Shown here: piece after piece, positions 1 to 6,567 of the stretch | Layout: the number at the start of each line of letters is the position of its first letter | Position numbering within the stretch: the stretch's first letter is position 1 | DNA from: an uncultured Bacillaceae bacterium | GTDB lineage: Bacteria > Bacillota > Bacilli > Bacillales > Caldibacillaceae | Length of the DNA: 15,421 nt | NCBI GenBank assembly: GCA_937934645.1 | Contig: CALGYZ010000108.1 | Span: 1-15,421, forward strand | Direction of reading: 5' to 3' | The notes under the pieces: model-generated | What the model saw: only the letters and a program-made list of their open reading frames with translations | Databases searched by the model: none | What the model was told of the DNA's origin: nothing | Made by a program: the position numbers and the translations under genes

Positions 1-93
1 CATTTTTCTGTTTTCACCAGTTTGTGAAAATTTTCCCCCGGCGGAAAATTGCTGTACAATAGAAGAAAAAGCAAATGGAAGGGAAGTTTTCAT

Positions 94-1221
94 GTGCGTT
101 GTATTGTGATCGGAGCCGGTATTCTCGGTGCATCTGCGGCATACCATTTGGCGAAAAAAGGTGCGGATGTGATCATCATTGACCGGAAACACCGGGGACA
201 GGCAACGGATGCATCGGCAGGTATGATTTGTCCGTGGCTGACGAAACGGCGGAATAAAGCCTGGTACCGGTTGGCAACTGACGGGGCAAGGTATTTCCCG
301 GAGCTCATCCGTCAATTAGCGGATGACGGGGAGACGGTGACGGGATATAAACAAACCGGCGCCATCCGGCTGGAAAAAGATACGGATAAACTGCAGGAAA
401 TCTATTCCCTTGCCTTGAAACGGCGGGAAAATGCGGAAGAAATCGGCGAAGTAAAGCTTTTGTCCGAAAAAGAAACCCTCGCTTTGTTTCCTTTTCTCGA
501 TGAAGGTTATCAGTCGGTATGGATCAGCGGTGCGGCAAGGGTGGACGGCCGGGCCATCCGGGACAGCCTGCTCCGGGCGGCGGAAAAAAACGGTGCAACG
601 GTAATTAGCGGTACAGCCCGGCTGGAACGGTCCGGAAATAACGTTTCTGTTTATGCCGATGACCGCAAGATCAAAGGGGACCGGATTATTGTTGCTGCCG
701 GTGCATGGGCCTCTGGATTGCTGTCCCCGCTCGGGTTGACCTGTCTTTTTACTTTCCAAAAAGGGCAAATTATCCATTTACAAATGCCGGATGAAAATAC
801 CGGCGGATGGCCGGTTGTCATTCCGCCCGGCAACAAAGATATTTTGCCCTTCGATGCCGGAAAAATTGTCATCGGTTCGACCCATGAAGAAACGGAAGAC
901 TTTGATCTTCGTATTACAGCCGGGGGAATGGATGATATCCTGTCAAAAGCGCTGGCTGTTGCTCCGGGTCTTAAAGAAGGAGAAATTGCAGAAATTCGTG
1001 TTGGATTCCGTCCGTATACACCAAATTCTCTGCCCGTGTTCGGCTTTATTCCGGGGTTTGACGGATTGATTGCCGCCAACGGTCTCGGGGCATCCGGCCT
1101 GACAACGGCGCCTTTTTTAGGCAGACAGCTGGCAAAACTGGCACTGGATGAAGAGCCCGATATTTCCGTTGCCGATTATGATATAACCGGGGCTGTACGG
1201 CAGGCGGCCGGCCAGGATTGA
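94..1221 (+). CDS. FAD-dependent oxidoreductase of the DAO family (glycine/D-amino-acid oxidase-like)
   Basis: Predicted cytosolic flavoprotein that oxidises an amine or amino acid; the substrate cannot be read from the sequence. The N-terminus is a Rossmann FAD-binding fold: beta strand CIVIGAG, dinucleotide motif GAGILG at about residues 7-12, then an acidic strand end (IIIDR). The C-terminal segment GLIAANGLGASGLTTAP is the second FAD-contact motif of DAO/ThiO/SoxB-type enzymes. The length of 375 residues is usual for the family. I chose GTG at 94 because GGAAGGG (77-83) lies 10 bases upstream and the Rossmann strand starts at once. An in-frame TTG at 49 would add 15 charged residues and would precede a possible -10 (TACAAT, 55-60) that has no good -35. 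The gene appears to stand alone and converges on the exporter gene. Family assignment is firm; specificity is unknown. Confidence 0.85.
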   Translation: MRCIVIGAGILGASAAYHLAKKGADVIIIDRKHRGQATDASAGMICPWLTKRRNKAWYRLATDGARYFPELIRQLADDGETVTGYKQTGAIRLEKDTDKLQEIYSLALKRRENAEEIGEVKLLSEKETLALFPFLDEGYQSVWISGAARVDGRAIRDSLLRAAEKNGATVISGTARLERSGNNVSVYADDRKIKGDRIIVAAGAWASGLLSPLGLTCLFTFQKGQIIHLQMPDENTGGWPVVIPPGNKDILPFDAGKIVIGSTHEETEDFDLRITAGGMDDILSKALAVAPGLKEGEIAEIRVGFRPYTPNSLPVFGFIPGFDGLIAANGLGASGLTTAPFLGRQLAKLALDEEPDISVADYDITGAVRQAAGQD

Positions 1222-1225
1222 TTGG

Positions 1226-1259
1226 AAACGCCCGATTCCGGTAAACCGGAAGGGCGTTT
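1226..1259 (+). terminator. Rho-independent terminator shared by the two convergent genes
   Basis: AAACGCCC (1226-1233) pairs with GGGCGTTT (1252-1259) and TTCCGG (1236-1241) with CCGGAA (1246-1251). The loop is TAAA and GA is an unpaired bulge. The T-rich stretch ATTGTTTTTCCC follows on the plus strand, so it serves the oxidoreductase best. The stem overlaps the stop codon of the minus-strand exporter and may end that transcript too, but the tract after it on that strand is not T-rich. Confidence 0.8.
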
Positions 1260-2121
1260 ATTGTTTTTCCCTTTTGAATCTCAACCACACATAAATGATG
1301 GCAGCAAACCAAAGCAGGATGATTGTTCCGTATATATAAAACGGAAATTTCCCCGAAAATTTCAGCGTACTAAGCAAAACTCGGGTGTTGGTTAAAATAA
1401 TTACACCGCCGACGAGTGTTCCCAATATAACAGAGGGAAAAATTTTTACAAGCCAGGCGGCAATCGGTGCGGCAAAAATACCGCCGATCATCAATGCAAG
1501 CACCCATTGAAAAGAAATTTGTTCCCACCCTAGGGAAATAATAAAACCGAGGGTTGCGGACACGGCTATAAAAAACTCGCTTGTATCCACCGTGCCGATG
1601 ACTTTACGCGGTTCCATTTTATGGTTTGCCAATAAAACCGGCGTGGCTACCGGCCCCCAGCCCCCGCCGCCCGTTGCGTCCAAAAAGCCTGCGGCAAAAC
1701 CAAGGGGAACGAGCTGCTTTCTTTTCGGCCGGATTCGTTTTTTTCCGGGCTTATTTCCTTTCCGGACAAACCGGTAAATGACAAAAAACCCGAGCGAGAG
1801 CAAAAAAACGGAAATAAACGGTTTCACCGCTTCACCGGGAATATGGCTCAAAAAGCAGGCACCGGTAAAGGCGCCGATGGATCCGGGGATAATGATTTTT
1901 TTTAGTATTTCTTTATCCACATTTCCGAACTTCAAATGGGAAATGCCGGATGCTGCCGTTGTGACGACTTCCGCCATATGTACGGAAGCAGATGCGACAG
2001 CCGGGGCAATGCCGGATAAAAGCAATAATGAAGTGGATGTGACACCGTATGCCATTCCGAGGGCACCGTCAACGAGTTGGGCGATAAAGCCGATGAAGGC
2101 CAGGACAATCAGTTTTTGCAT
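1258..2121 (-). CDS. TauE/SafE (TSUP) family anion exporter
   Basis: Integral membrane protein of 287 residues with about eight hydrophobic segments, arranged as two related halves split by a basic cytoplasmic loop (RKGNKPGKKRIRPKRK, about residues 120-135). Family hallmarks are LVDGALGMAYGVTST near the N-terminus and the matching FLDATGGGGWGPVATP at the start of the second half. TSUP proteins export or import sulfite, sulfoacetate or other sulfur-containing and organic anions; substrate choice cannot be read from sequence. ATG at 2119-2121 is supported by GAGGAG (complement of 2129-2134) seven bases upstream. The gene is monocistronic, and its leader carries a GC-rich inverted repeat (2154-2186). 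Confidence 0.88.
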   Translation of the reverse strand: MQKLIVLAFIGFIAQLVDGALGMAYGVTSTSLLLLSGIAPAVASASVHMAEVVTTAASGISHLKFGNVDKEILKKIIIPGSIGAFTGACFLSHIPGEAVKPFISVFLLSLGFFVIYRFVRKGNKPGKKRIRPKRKQLVPLGFAAGFLDATGGGGWGPVATPVLLANHKMEPRKVIGTVDTSEFFIAVSATLGFIISLGWEQISFQWVLALMIGGIFAAPIAAWLVKIFPSVILGTLVGGVIILTNTRVLLSTLKFSGKFPFYIYGTIILLWFAAIIYVWLRFKREKQ

Positions 2122-2153
2122 AAGGACACTCCTCGAAAAAAATGTACTGTGGG

Positions 2154-2186
2154 CCCGGTGGGAGAAAAGAGATGAATCGCACCGGG
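2154..2186 (-). repeat. Inverted repeat in the exporter leader
   Basis: CCCGGTG (2154-2160) and CACCGGG (2180-2186) are perfectly complementary across a 19-base purine-rich spacer. The repeat lies 30-65 bases upstream of the exporter start codon, so it would be in its mRNA leader or be a protein site. No U-run follows it, so it is not an intrinsic terminator. Function unknown. Confidence 0.5.
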
Positions 2187-2321
2187 TCGTAAACTACAAT
2201 ATGTGGCAGGAAACCGAATTGTTCATTGTCTGATTGTAGATTTTTTTGAGGGGGAAAAACAGGAAAGAAGCGGGAAGGGTCGGCGGGCGAGGCAGGATGG
2301 TCTTTCCGGCTATACAGGGAA

Positions 2322-2350
2322 TTGTGGGATTGTGTGTTCCGTTTTATAAT
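2322..2350 (+). promoter_or_regulatory. SigA-type promoter of the c-di-GMP gene
   Basis: TTGTGG (2322-2327), a 17-base spacer, then a perfect TATAAT (2345-2350). Transcription would start near 2357, about 80 bases before the chosen start codon, and would place the palindrome 2360-2381 just after the start site. Confidence 0.6.
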
Positions 2351-2359
2351 AATTAAGAG

Positions 2360-2381
2360 ATATTGTTATACCGGACAATAT
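2360..2381 (+). promoter_or_regulatory. Operator-like palindrome downstream of the promoter
   Basis: ATATTGT (2360-2366) and ACAATAT (2375-2381) form a perfect 7+7 inverted repeat with an 8-base spacer. Its position at about +4 to +25 relative to the predicted start is typical of a repressor site. It could also form a small hairpin in the RNA. The regulator is not identified. Confidence 0.5.
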
Positions 2382-2437
2382 GTGAGAGTATGAACACACC
2401 TTGGACCGGGTTCCGGATCCGCAAGGGAGAGATCATA

Positions 2438-5341
2438 ATGGATAAAGATACAGCAATATATTTTGAAAAAAATATATTAAAAGAATACGAAAGTTTAATT
2501 GAGGATCTGAATATCGGAATCTGTGTTTTTCATACAGACGGAACCGTTTTGTATGCAAATGATAATTTACATACCATGTTTGGTTATTCCTGGAATGAGC
2601 TGGAATCGGAACATATCCGCCGATTGTTCAATCCGCGGGATCTTCCGTTTGTTTTGGGAAAAGCAGAAAAGAGCGGTTATCATGAACAGTCCCCCCTCAG
2701 ACTCCCGGTTGTCAGGGGGAAGAAAAAGAACGGGAACAGAATTTATTTGCAATTTATATCAGCGAAAGAAGTCACACCGGAAAAACGGATGATTAAAGTC
2801 ACGGAGATTACCGAGCTGTACATTGATTGGAAAAATATCCGCTATGCCCTCGACCAGGCCGCAACCGTTTCCGTCACCGACCCCGACGGAAACATTTTAT
2901 ATGTGAATGACCGGTTTTGCGAAATATCCAAATACAGCCGTGCAGAATTAATCGGAAAAAACCACCGGATCGTCAAATCCGGGTGCCATCCGCCGGGAGT
3001 GTACAAAGATTTATGGAAGACGATTACCCGGGGGAAGGTATGGCGGTCGGAGATTTGCAACAAAGCAAAAGACGGAACATACTGGTGGGGGGATGCAACC
3101 ATTGTCCCGTTTCTGGATGAAAATGGCAAACCTTATCAGTATGTTGGCATCCGTTCCGATATTACCGAGAAAAAGAAAATGGAAGAAAAAATCCGGAAAA
3201 AAAATGAACAAATCCGTTTAAGCGAGCAGAAATTTCGCTCTTTGGTGCAAAATGCTTATGATGTAATTGCCATCCTCGACGAACAATCCCGCATTACATA
3301 TATCAGTCCGAACATCAGCAAAAAAATTAATGAAAAACCTTCCAATGTGGAAGGGAAAAGTTTCCTTGAATTATTGCATGTTGCTGATGTACCGAAATAC
3401 AACTTCATAAAAAACCAAATTCTTCAGGAAAAGGAGAAATCCGCTAAATTTGAAGCCCGGCTGAAAAATAAAACGAAAACCTGGAATTACTGTGAAGTCG
3501 TGATGACTAATTTGACCGAAGATCCGGCAGTCCGGGGGATAGCCGTTAACATCAGGGATGTCACCGAACAGAAAAAGGACAGGGAAACGATTTACATGAT
3601 GACGTACTTTGACCGTTTAACGGAGCTTCCGAACCGGATGCTCTTGGAAAATTCCCTTAAAGAACTATTTCAATATTGGAAGAAAAAGAAGCAGATTTTT
3701 ACGCTCATGCTTGTTGATTTAAGTGACTTCCGTTTTGTCAATGATTCCATCGGGATTGAAATGGGCGATTCGTTGATTCGTGAAGCCGCCAAAAGAATGA
3801 TGTCCTTTATAAAAGAAAAAGGGGAACTTTTCAGGCTGGACGGCCACGACTTTGCATTGCTTTTGCCCGAAGTATCCGGACCGGAAGCGGCAGCCATTGC
3901 TCAAGAGATGATCCGCTTGTTCGAAAAGCCGTTCCTTCTGTATGAATATGAACTTTATGTATCGGTGAATATCGGGATCAGCACCCATAACGGGGGAGAA
4001 GAAAATACATCCAAAATCTTGAAAAACGCTTATACGGCTTTAAAGTACGCCAGGGACAAAGGCAAAAACACATACGCGGTATTTACCCCGCATATGAATA
4101 TTGAATCCTTTAACATTTTTACGTTAAAAAGTGACCTATTTAAAGCGTTGAAAAACGGTGAATTCTTTCTGGAATTCCAGCCGCGGATTGATACGGAAAC
4201 TTACCGGATCAACGGGGCGGAAGCGCTGATCCGCTGGAATCATCCGCAACGGGGAGTCGTATCCCCCCGTGAATTTATTCCGCTGGCGGAAGAGTCGGGC
4301 CTGATTGATGAGCTTGATGAAATGGTGTTACAGCTGGCTTGCAGGCAAAATAAGTGCTGGCAGGAGAAAAATTTACCACCGGTTGTCATATCGGTGAACT
4401 TCTCCGTGCAGCAAATGTTGAACGTAGACACACCGAAAATGGTCGGGCGGATTCTGGAAGAGACCGGCCTTGCCCCGGAGTGGCTGGAAATTGAATTGAC
4501 GGAAACGGCCATTATTAAAGATGAATGGACCATCCAGGAAAAAATTGACCGGTTAAGAGCTATGGGGGTTCGGGTGGCGATTGATGACTTCGGCACCGGT
4601 TTCGGTTCGTTAAGTTATTTAAAGAAAATAAAGGCAGACACGTTAAAAATAGACCGCTCCTTCATTAAAGGAATCCCTGAGGAAACGGACAGCAAGGAAA
4701 TCGTTTCTTCAATTATCCGGTTAACCCAGCGGCTGAATATGAAAGTGGTGGCCGAAGGAGTGGAAAACCGGGACCAGCTTGCCTTTCTAAAAGAAAAAAA
4801 TTGTGATGAAATCCAGGGCTACTTGTTCAGCCGGCCGGTTTCCGATGTAACGTTTGAAAAATTGTTGAGAAAAGGCGTATGCGATCCGGAAAAAGAGCAG
4901 GATATCACATTTTTGGATGAAGATCGGAGAAAATCTTTCCGGGTCCGCTTATTGTATCCGCTGGCCGGGGAGATGACGGTGGCTGAATACGACGGAAAGG
5001 AGATTTTACCGGAACCGGCAAAGGCGGCAATTCATAATATCGGTCCCGGAGGTATGGGATTTGAGTGCAGTGTGCAGCTACCGGTCCGCCAGGATGTGCT
5101 GTTGAAATTTTCGACGGTCATTTTGGGGGAAAAAGTAAGTTTGCAAGGCACCATCGTCTGGAAAAGGGAAATGGGTGACGGGGTTTTTGCTTATGGAATC
5201 CGTTTTATCCAAAATTATCATCAACGTGCCCGCTTGATCAATTTATTAAACCGTCTGAAGGTAAAAGTGAAAAAAACACCGTTGCCGGAAGGATGTACCT
5301 GGATTCCCTTTGACAAAAAACATTTTTTGAAGAGAGTATAA
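2438..5341 (+). CDS. Cyclic-di-GMP phosphodiesterase: PAS-PAS-PAS-GGDEF(degenerate)-EAL-PilZ
   Basis: Predicted cytosolic sensor-effector of 967 residues that hydrolyses cyclic di-GMP. No membrane segment is seen. Order: three PAS domains (about 15-125, 133-245 and 262-375), GGDEF domain (about 380-555), EAL domain (about 570-810), and a PilZ-like domain (about 829-940). The GGDEF active-site loop reads DGHDF (468-472) in place of GGDEF, so cyclase activity is unlikely. The EAL site looks complete: EAL at 595-597, SVNFS, ELTET, DDFGTGFGSL, KIDRSF, AEGVE and QGYLFSRP are all present. The PilZ part shows RKSFR (831-835) and NIGPGG (867-872), close to the RxxxR and (D/N)xSxxG binding motifs, with the Ser replaced by Gly. 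ATG at 2438 follows AAGGGAGA by eight bases. A TTG at 2363 would lie inside the palindrome and lacks a ribosome site. Confidence 0.88.
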   Translation: MDKDTAIYFEKNILKEYESLIEDLNIGICVFHTDGTVLYANDNLHTMFGYSWNELESEHIRRLFNPRDLPFVLGKAEKSGYHEQSPLRLPVVRGKKKNGNRIYLQFISAKEVTPEKRMIKVTEITELYIDWKNIRYALDQAATVSVTDPDGNILYVNDRFCEISKYSRAELIGKNHRIVKSGCHPPGVYKDLWKTITRGKVWRSEICNKAKDGTYWWGDATIVPFLDENGKPYQYVGIRSDITEKKKMEEKIRKKNEQIRLSEQKFRSLVQNAYDVIAILDEQSRITYISPNISKKINEKPSNVEGKSFLELLHVADVPKYNFIKNQILQEKEKSAKFEARLKNKTKTWNYCEVVMTNLTEDPAVRGIAVNIRDVTEQKKDRETIYMMTYFDRLTELPNRMLLENSLKELFQYWKKKKQIFTLMLVDLSDFRFVNDSIGIEMGDSLIREAAKRMMSFIKEKGELFRLDGHDFALLLPEVSGPEAAAIAQEMIRLFEKPFLLYEYELYVSVNIGISTHNGGEENTSKILKNAYTALKYARDKGKNTYAVFTPHMNIESFNIFTLKSDLFKALKNGEFFLEFQPRIDTETYRINGAEALIRWNHPQRGVVSPREFIPLAEESGLIDELDEMVLQLACRQNKCWQEKNLPPVVISVNFSVQQMLNVDTPKMVGRILEETGLAPEWLEIELTETAIIKDEWTIQEKIDRLRAMGVRVAIDDFGTGFGSLSYLKKIKADTLKIDRSFIKGIPEETDSKEIVSSIIRLTQRLNMKVVAEGVENRDQLAFLKEKNCDEIQGYLFSRPVSDVTFEKLLRKGVCDPEKEQDITFLDEDRRKSFRVRLLYPLAGEMTVAEYDGKEILPEPAKAAIHNIGPGGMGFECSVQLPVRQDVLLKFSTVILGEKVSLQGTIVWKREMGDGVFAYGIRFIQNYHQRARLINLLNRLKVKVKKTPLPEGCTWIPFDKKHFLKRV

Positions 5342-5446
5342 ATGATTGCAGCGGAATACCTGTATCTGCTTTTCAAACCCGCTGAACTCTGATTTGCACC
5401 GAACGGGAAAAGCGGACCGCTAGATACAATCGGCGGATGAAGCAAT

Positions 5447-5480
5447 AAGACACCTTTTCTCTATAATGAAAGGGTGTCTT
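5447..5480 (+). terminator. Rho-independent terminator after the c-di-GMP gene
   Basis: AAGACACCTTTTC (5447-5459) pairs with GAAAGGGTGTCTT (5468-5480) over 13 positions, including one G-U pair, around an 8-base loop. ATTTATTC follows, a weak but T-rich tail. It lies about 105 bases past the stop codon. Confidence 0.75.
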
Positions 5481-5567
5481 ATTTATTCATGTATGGAAAA
5501 ACCCGTTTGAAATGGTATACTATTTTATTGACAATGGAGTTTTATTATTGAAATCCCTTTTTTCTGC

Positions 5568-5596
5568 TTGACAATAGTGGAAATATTTTATATAAT
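5568..5596 (+). promoter_or_regulatory. Perfect-consensus SigA promoter of the MarR-family regulator
   Basis: TTGACA (5568-5573), exactly 17 bases, TATAAT (5591-5596). Transcription should start near 5603, inside the palindrome 5595-5616. Such a strong promoter would normally need a repressor to hold it down. Confidence 0.9.
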
Positions 5597-5616
5597 TATT
5601 TCGAATTCGAGATAAT
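5595..5616 (+). promoter_or_regulatory. mhqR: MhqR-type operator overlapping the -10 and start site
   Basis: Half sites ATTATTTCGAA (5595-5605) and TTCGAGATAAT (5606-5616) match as an inverted repeat at 10 of 11 positions with no spacer. From memory, the Bacillus subtilis MhqR operator core is ATCTCGAATTCGAGAT. The right half here agrees fully and the left half differs by one base. Overlap with the -10 box and the transcription start predicts autorepression of the downstream MarR-family gene. Confidence 0.75.
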
Positions 5617-5647
5617 AAAAATATAATATGTCAAAGGATTTGATCAT

Positions 5648-6097
5648 ATGGAACAGGTAGCAGAAAGGGACCAGGAACTGTCATTGAAGTTGTTTATCGT
5701 TTTATCCCGGGCTTTAGAGGCAATTGAAAAACAAGTTGTAAAAAATGTAAAGGAATACGGGTTAAATTTAACGGAATTTGCCGTTTTGGAGTTGCTGTAC
5801 CATAAAGGCGACCAGCCTATACAAAAAATAGGTCAGAAGATTTTACTTGCTTCCAGCAGTATCACCTATGTTGTGGACAAGCTGGAAGAAAAGAAATATT
5901 TAATCCGGAAAGCATGTCCGACCGACCGCCGGGTTACCCACGCATCCATTACGGAAGAAGGAAAAAAACTGATGCAGGAAATTTTCCCGAAACACAGGGA
6001 AGCGATTACGAAAATTATGGGCGGTCTGACGCCGGATGAAAAAGAAGTGGTCATCGAAAAACTGAAAAAGCTTGGCTTATATGCGCAAAATTTATAA
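5648..6097 (+). CDS. mhqR: MarR-family quinone/electrophile-responsive repressor, MhqR type
   Basis: Winged-helix DNA-binding repressor of 149 residues that acts as a dimer. Helix-turn-helix at about 57-80 with recognition helix LLASSSITYVVDKLEEKKYL, then the wing CPTDRRVTHASITEEGKKL (about 90-108) with the family Asp-Arg-Arg at 93-95. LTEFAVLELLYHKGDQPIQ resembles the MhqR/YkvE proteins of Bacillus as I remember them. MhqR represses quinone-detoxification genes (dioxygenases, azoreductases, nitroreductases) until quinones or similar electrophiles appear. No such target gene is adjacent; a terminator follows, so it is monocistronic. The palindrome in its promoter matches the known MhqR site, which is independent support. 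ATG at 5648 follows AAAGGA by nine bases. Only one cysteine (Cys90) is present. It could instead be a close OhrR/MarR paralogue. Confidence 0.78.
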   Translation: MEQVAERDQELSLKLFIVLSRALEAIEKQVVKNVKEYGLNLTEFAVLELLYHKGDQPIQKIGQKILLASSSITYVVDKLEEKKYLIRKACPTDRRVTHASITEEGKKLMQEIFPKHREAITKIMGGLTPDEKEVVIEKLKKLGLYAQNL

Positions 6098-6100
6098 AAC

Positions 6101-6133
6101 ATCTCTCCGGTTTTATTCCGGGGAGATTTTTTT
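6101..6133 (+). terminator. Rho-independent terminator after mhqR
   Basis: ATCTCTCCGG (6101-6110) pairs with CCGGGGAGAT (6118-6127), ten positions with one G-U, around TTTTATT. A run of seven T (6127-6133) follows. It begins three bases after the stop codon and separates mhqR from the Fur-box operon. Confidence 0.92.
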
Positions 6134-6186
6134 GTAATATGTAATATAGTAATAGGAATTTTGTTGAAAAAACGATTCCTATGATA

Positions 6187-6215
6187 TCGATAGTGATTAT
6201 CATTATCAATATAAT
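6187..6215 (+). promoter_or_regulatory. SigA-type promoter of the permease-mevalonate operon
   Basis: TCGATA (6187-6192, four of six consensus bases), 17-base spacer, perfect TATAAT (6210-6215). The Fur box 6189-6207 occupies the -35 and the whole spacer, so bound Fur would block RNA polymerase. Predicted start near 6222, leaving a leader of about 77 bases to the first gene. Confidence 0.6.
6189..6207 (+). promoter_or_regulatory. Fur box (iron-responsive operator)
   Basis: GATAGTGATTATCATTATC matches the classical 19-base Fur consensus GATAATGATAATCATTATC at 17 positions. In the Bacillus 7-1-7 form, TGATTAT-C-ATTATCA (6194-6208) has 13 of 14 matching arm bases, and a second overlapping 7-1-7 unit (6188-6202) shares the perfect arm ATTATCA. 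PerR (TTATAAT arms) and Zur (TCGTAAT-type arms) sites fit less well. Location inside the promoter predicts repression when iron is plentiful. Confidence 0.85.
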
Positions 6216-6298
6216 AAAATTAGTGCTTTATACGGGTATACTTATTTTTTAGTAACTGAAACTAATATATAAATATAACGTTTTGGAAGGAGTTAGTC

Positions 6299-6553
6299 AT
6301 GGAAAAGTTGAATATGGACAGGAAATCGGGCTGGGAAAAGCGTGACGGTGATTTTGTAGAAGTGTGGGAAGATGTGGTCAGCATTAAAGATTTGCTCTTT
6401 TCCCTTGCTGTTACATCCGTGGTCACGTTGGGCGCTTATTTCATTGCCCCGGATGAACCGCCGAAACCGTTATTTTTCGGGCTGGGCGGCGCCATTACCG
6501 GATTTACTATCTCCAGTGTTTTCATTAAGCCAAAAAGGAAACTACATGATTAA
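6299..6553 (+). CDS. Small membrane protein with two predicted helices, first gene of the operon
   Basis: 84 residues; I do not recognise the family. The N-terminal 30 residues are polar and charged (EKRDGDFVEVWEDVVSIKD). They are followed by two hydrophobic segments, LLFSLAVTSVVTLGAYFIA (about 32-50) and LFFGLGGAITGFTISSVFI (about 58-76), joined by a short proline-rich turn (PDEPPKP), then a basic tail KPKRK. This predicts a hairpin with both ends in the cytoplasm. ATG at 6299 has GGAAGGAG (6285-6292) six bases upstream, a strong site. The permease gene starts 14 bases after its stop, so the two are almost surely co-transcribed, and it may be an accessory subunit of that permease. It is much smaller than a TctB subunit and shows no evident similarity to one. 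Confidence 0.75.
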   Translation: MEKLNMDRKSGWEKRDGDFVEVWEDVVSIKDLLFSLAVTSVVTLGAYFIAPDEPPKPLFFGLGGAITGFTISSVFIKPKRKLHD

Positions 6554-6567
6554 AGGAAGGAACAACA

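Larger units (their letters stand above)
2122..2437. other. Divergent intergenic region between exporter and c-di-GMP genes
   Basis: No gene is seen here. The region contains the leader of the minus-strand exporter with an inverted repeat (2154-2186) and a second weak inverted repeat CTACAAT (2194-2200) / ATTGTAG (2233-2239), followed by seven T (2241-2247). It also holds a SigA-like promoter for the plus-strand gene (2322-2350), a 22-base operator-like palindrome (2360-2381) and the ribosome binding site AAGGGAGA just before 2438. I could not find a convincing promoter for the exporter. Confidence 0.6.
5342..5647. other. Intergenic region upstream of the MarR-family regulator
   Basis: No gene is seen. 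The first 105 bases look featureless. A terminator lies at 5447-5480. After it comes a possible extended -10 (TGGTATACT, 5513-5521) with no clear -35. Then two copies of TTGACAAT start at 5528 and 5568, exactly 40 bases apart. The second belongs to the consensus promoter at 5568-5596. The palindrome 5595-5616 and the ribosome site AAAGGA (5633-5638) complete the region. Confidence 0.6.

Noticed and set aside
49..93. In-frame TTG start extending the oxidoreductase by 15 residues
   Set aside because: The extension is basic and unlike the family, has no ribosome site and overlaps a possible -10 box. GTG 94 has a good ribosome site and starts directly at the Rossmann strand.
1778..2233. 151-codon open frame on the plus strand opposite the exporter gene
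   Set aside because: It is the antisense shadow of the TSUP gene, with low-complexity composition and no ribosome site.
2363..2437. In-frame TTG start extending the c-di-GMP protein by 25 residues
   Set aside because: It lies within the palindrome just after the predicted transcription start and has no ribosome site; ATG 2438 has AAGGGAGA at good spacing.
5342..5446. Possible small gene or RNA between the c-di-GMP gene and its terminator
   Set aside because: No ribosome site, promoter or stable fold could be supported; it is most simply a 3' untranslated region.
6189..6208. The palindromic site as a PerR or Zur box
   Set aside because: The arms are TGATTAT/ATTATCA, nearer to Fur (TGATAAT/ATTATCA) than to PerR (TTATAAT) or Zur (TCGTAAT-type) arms.
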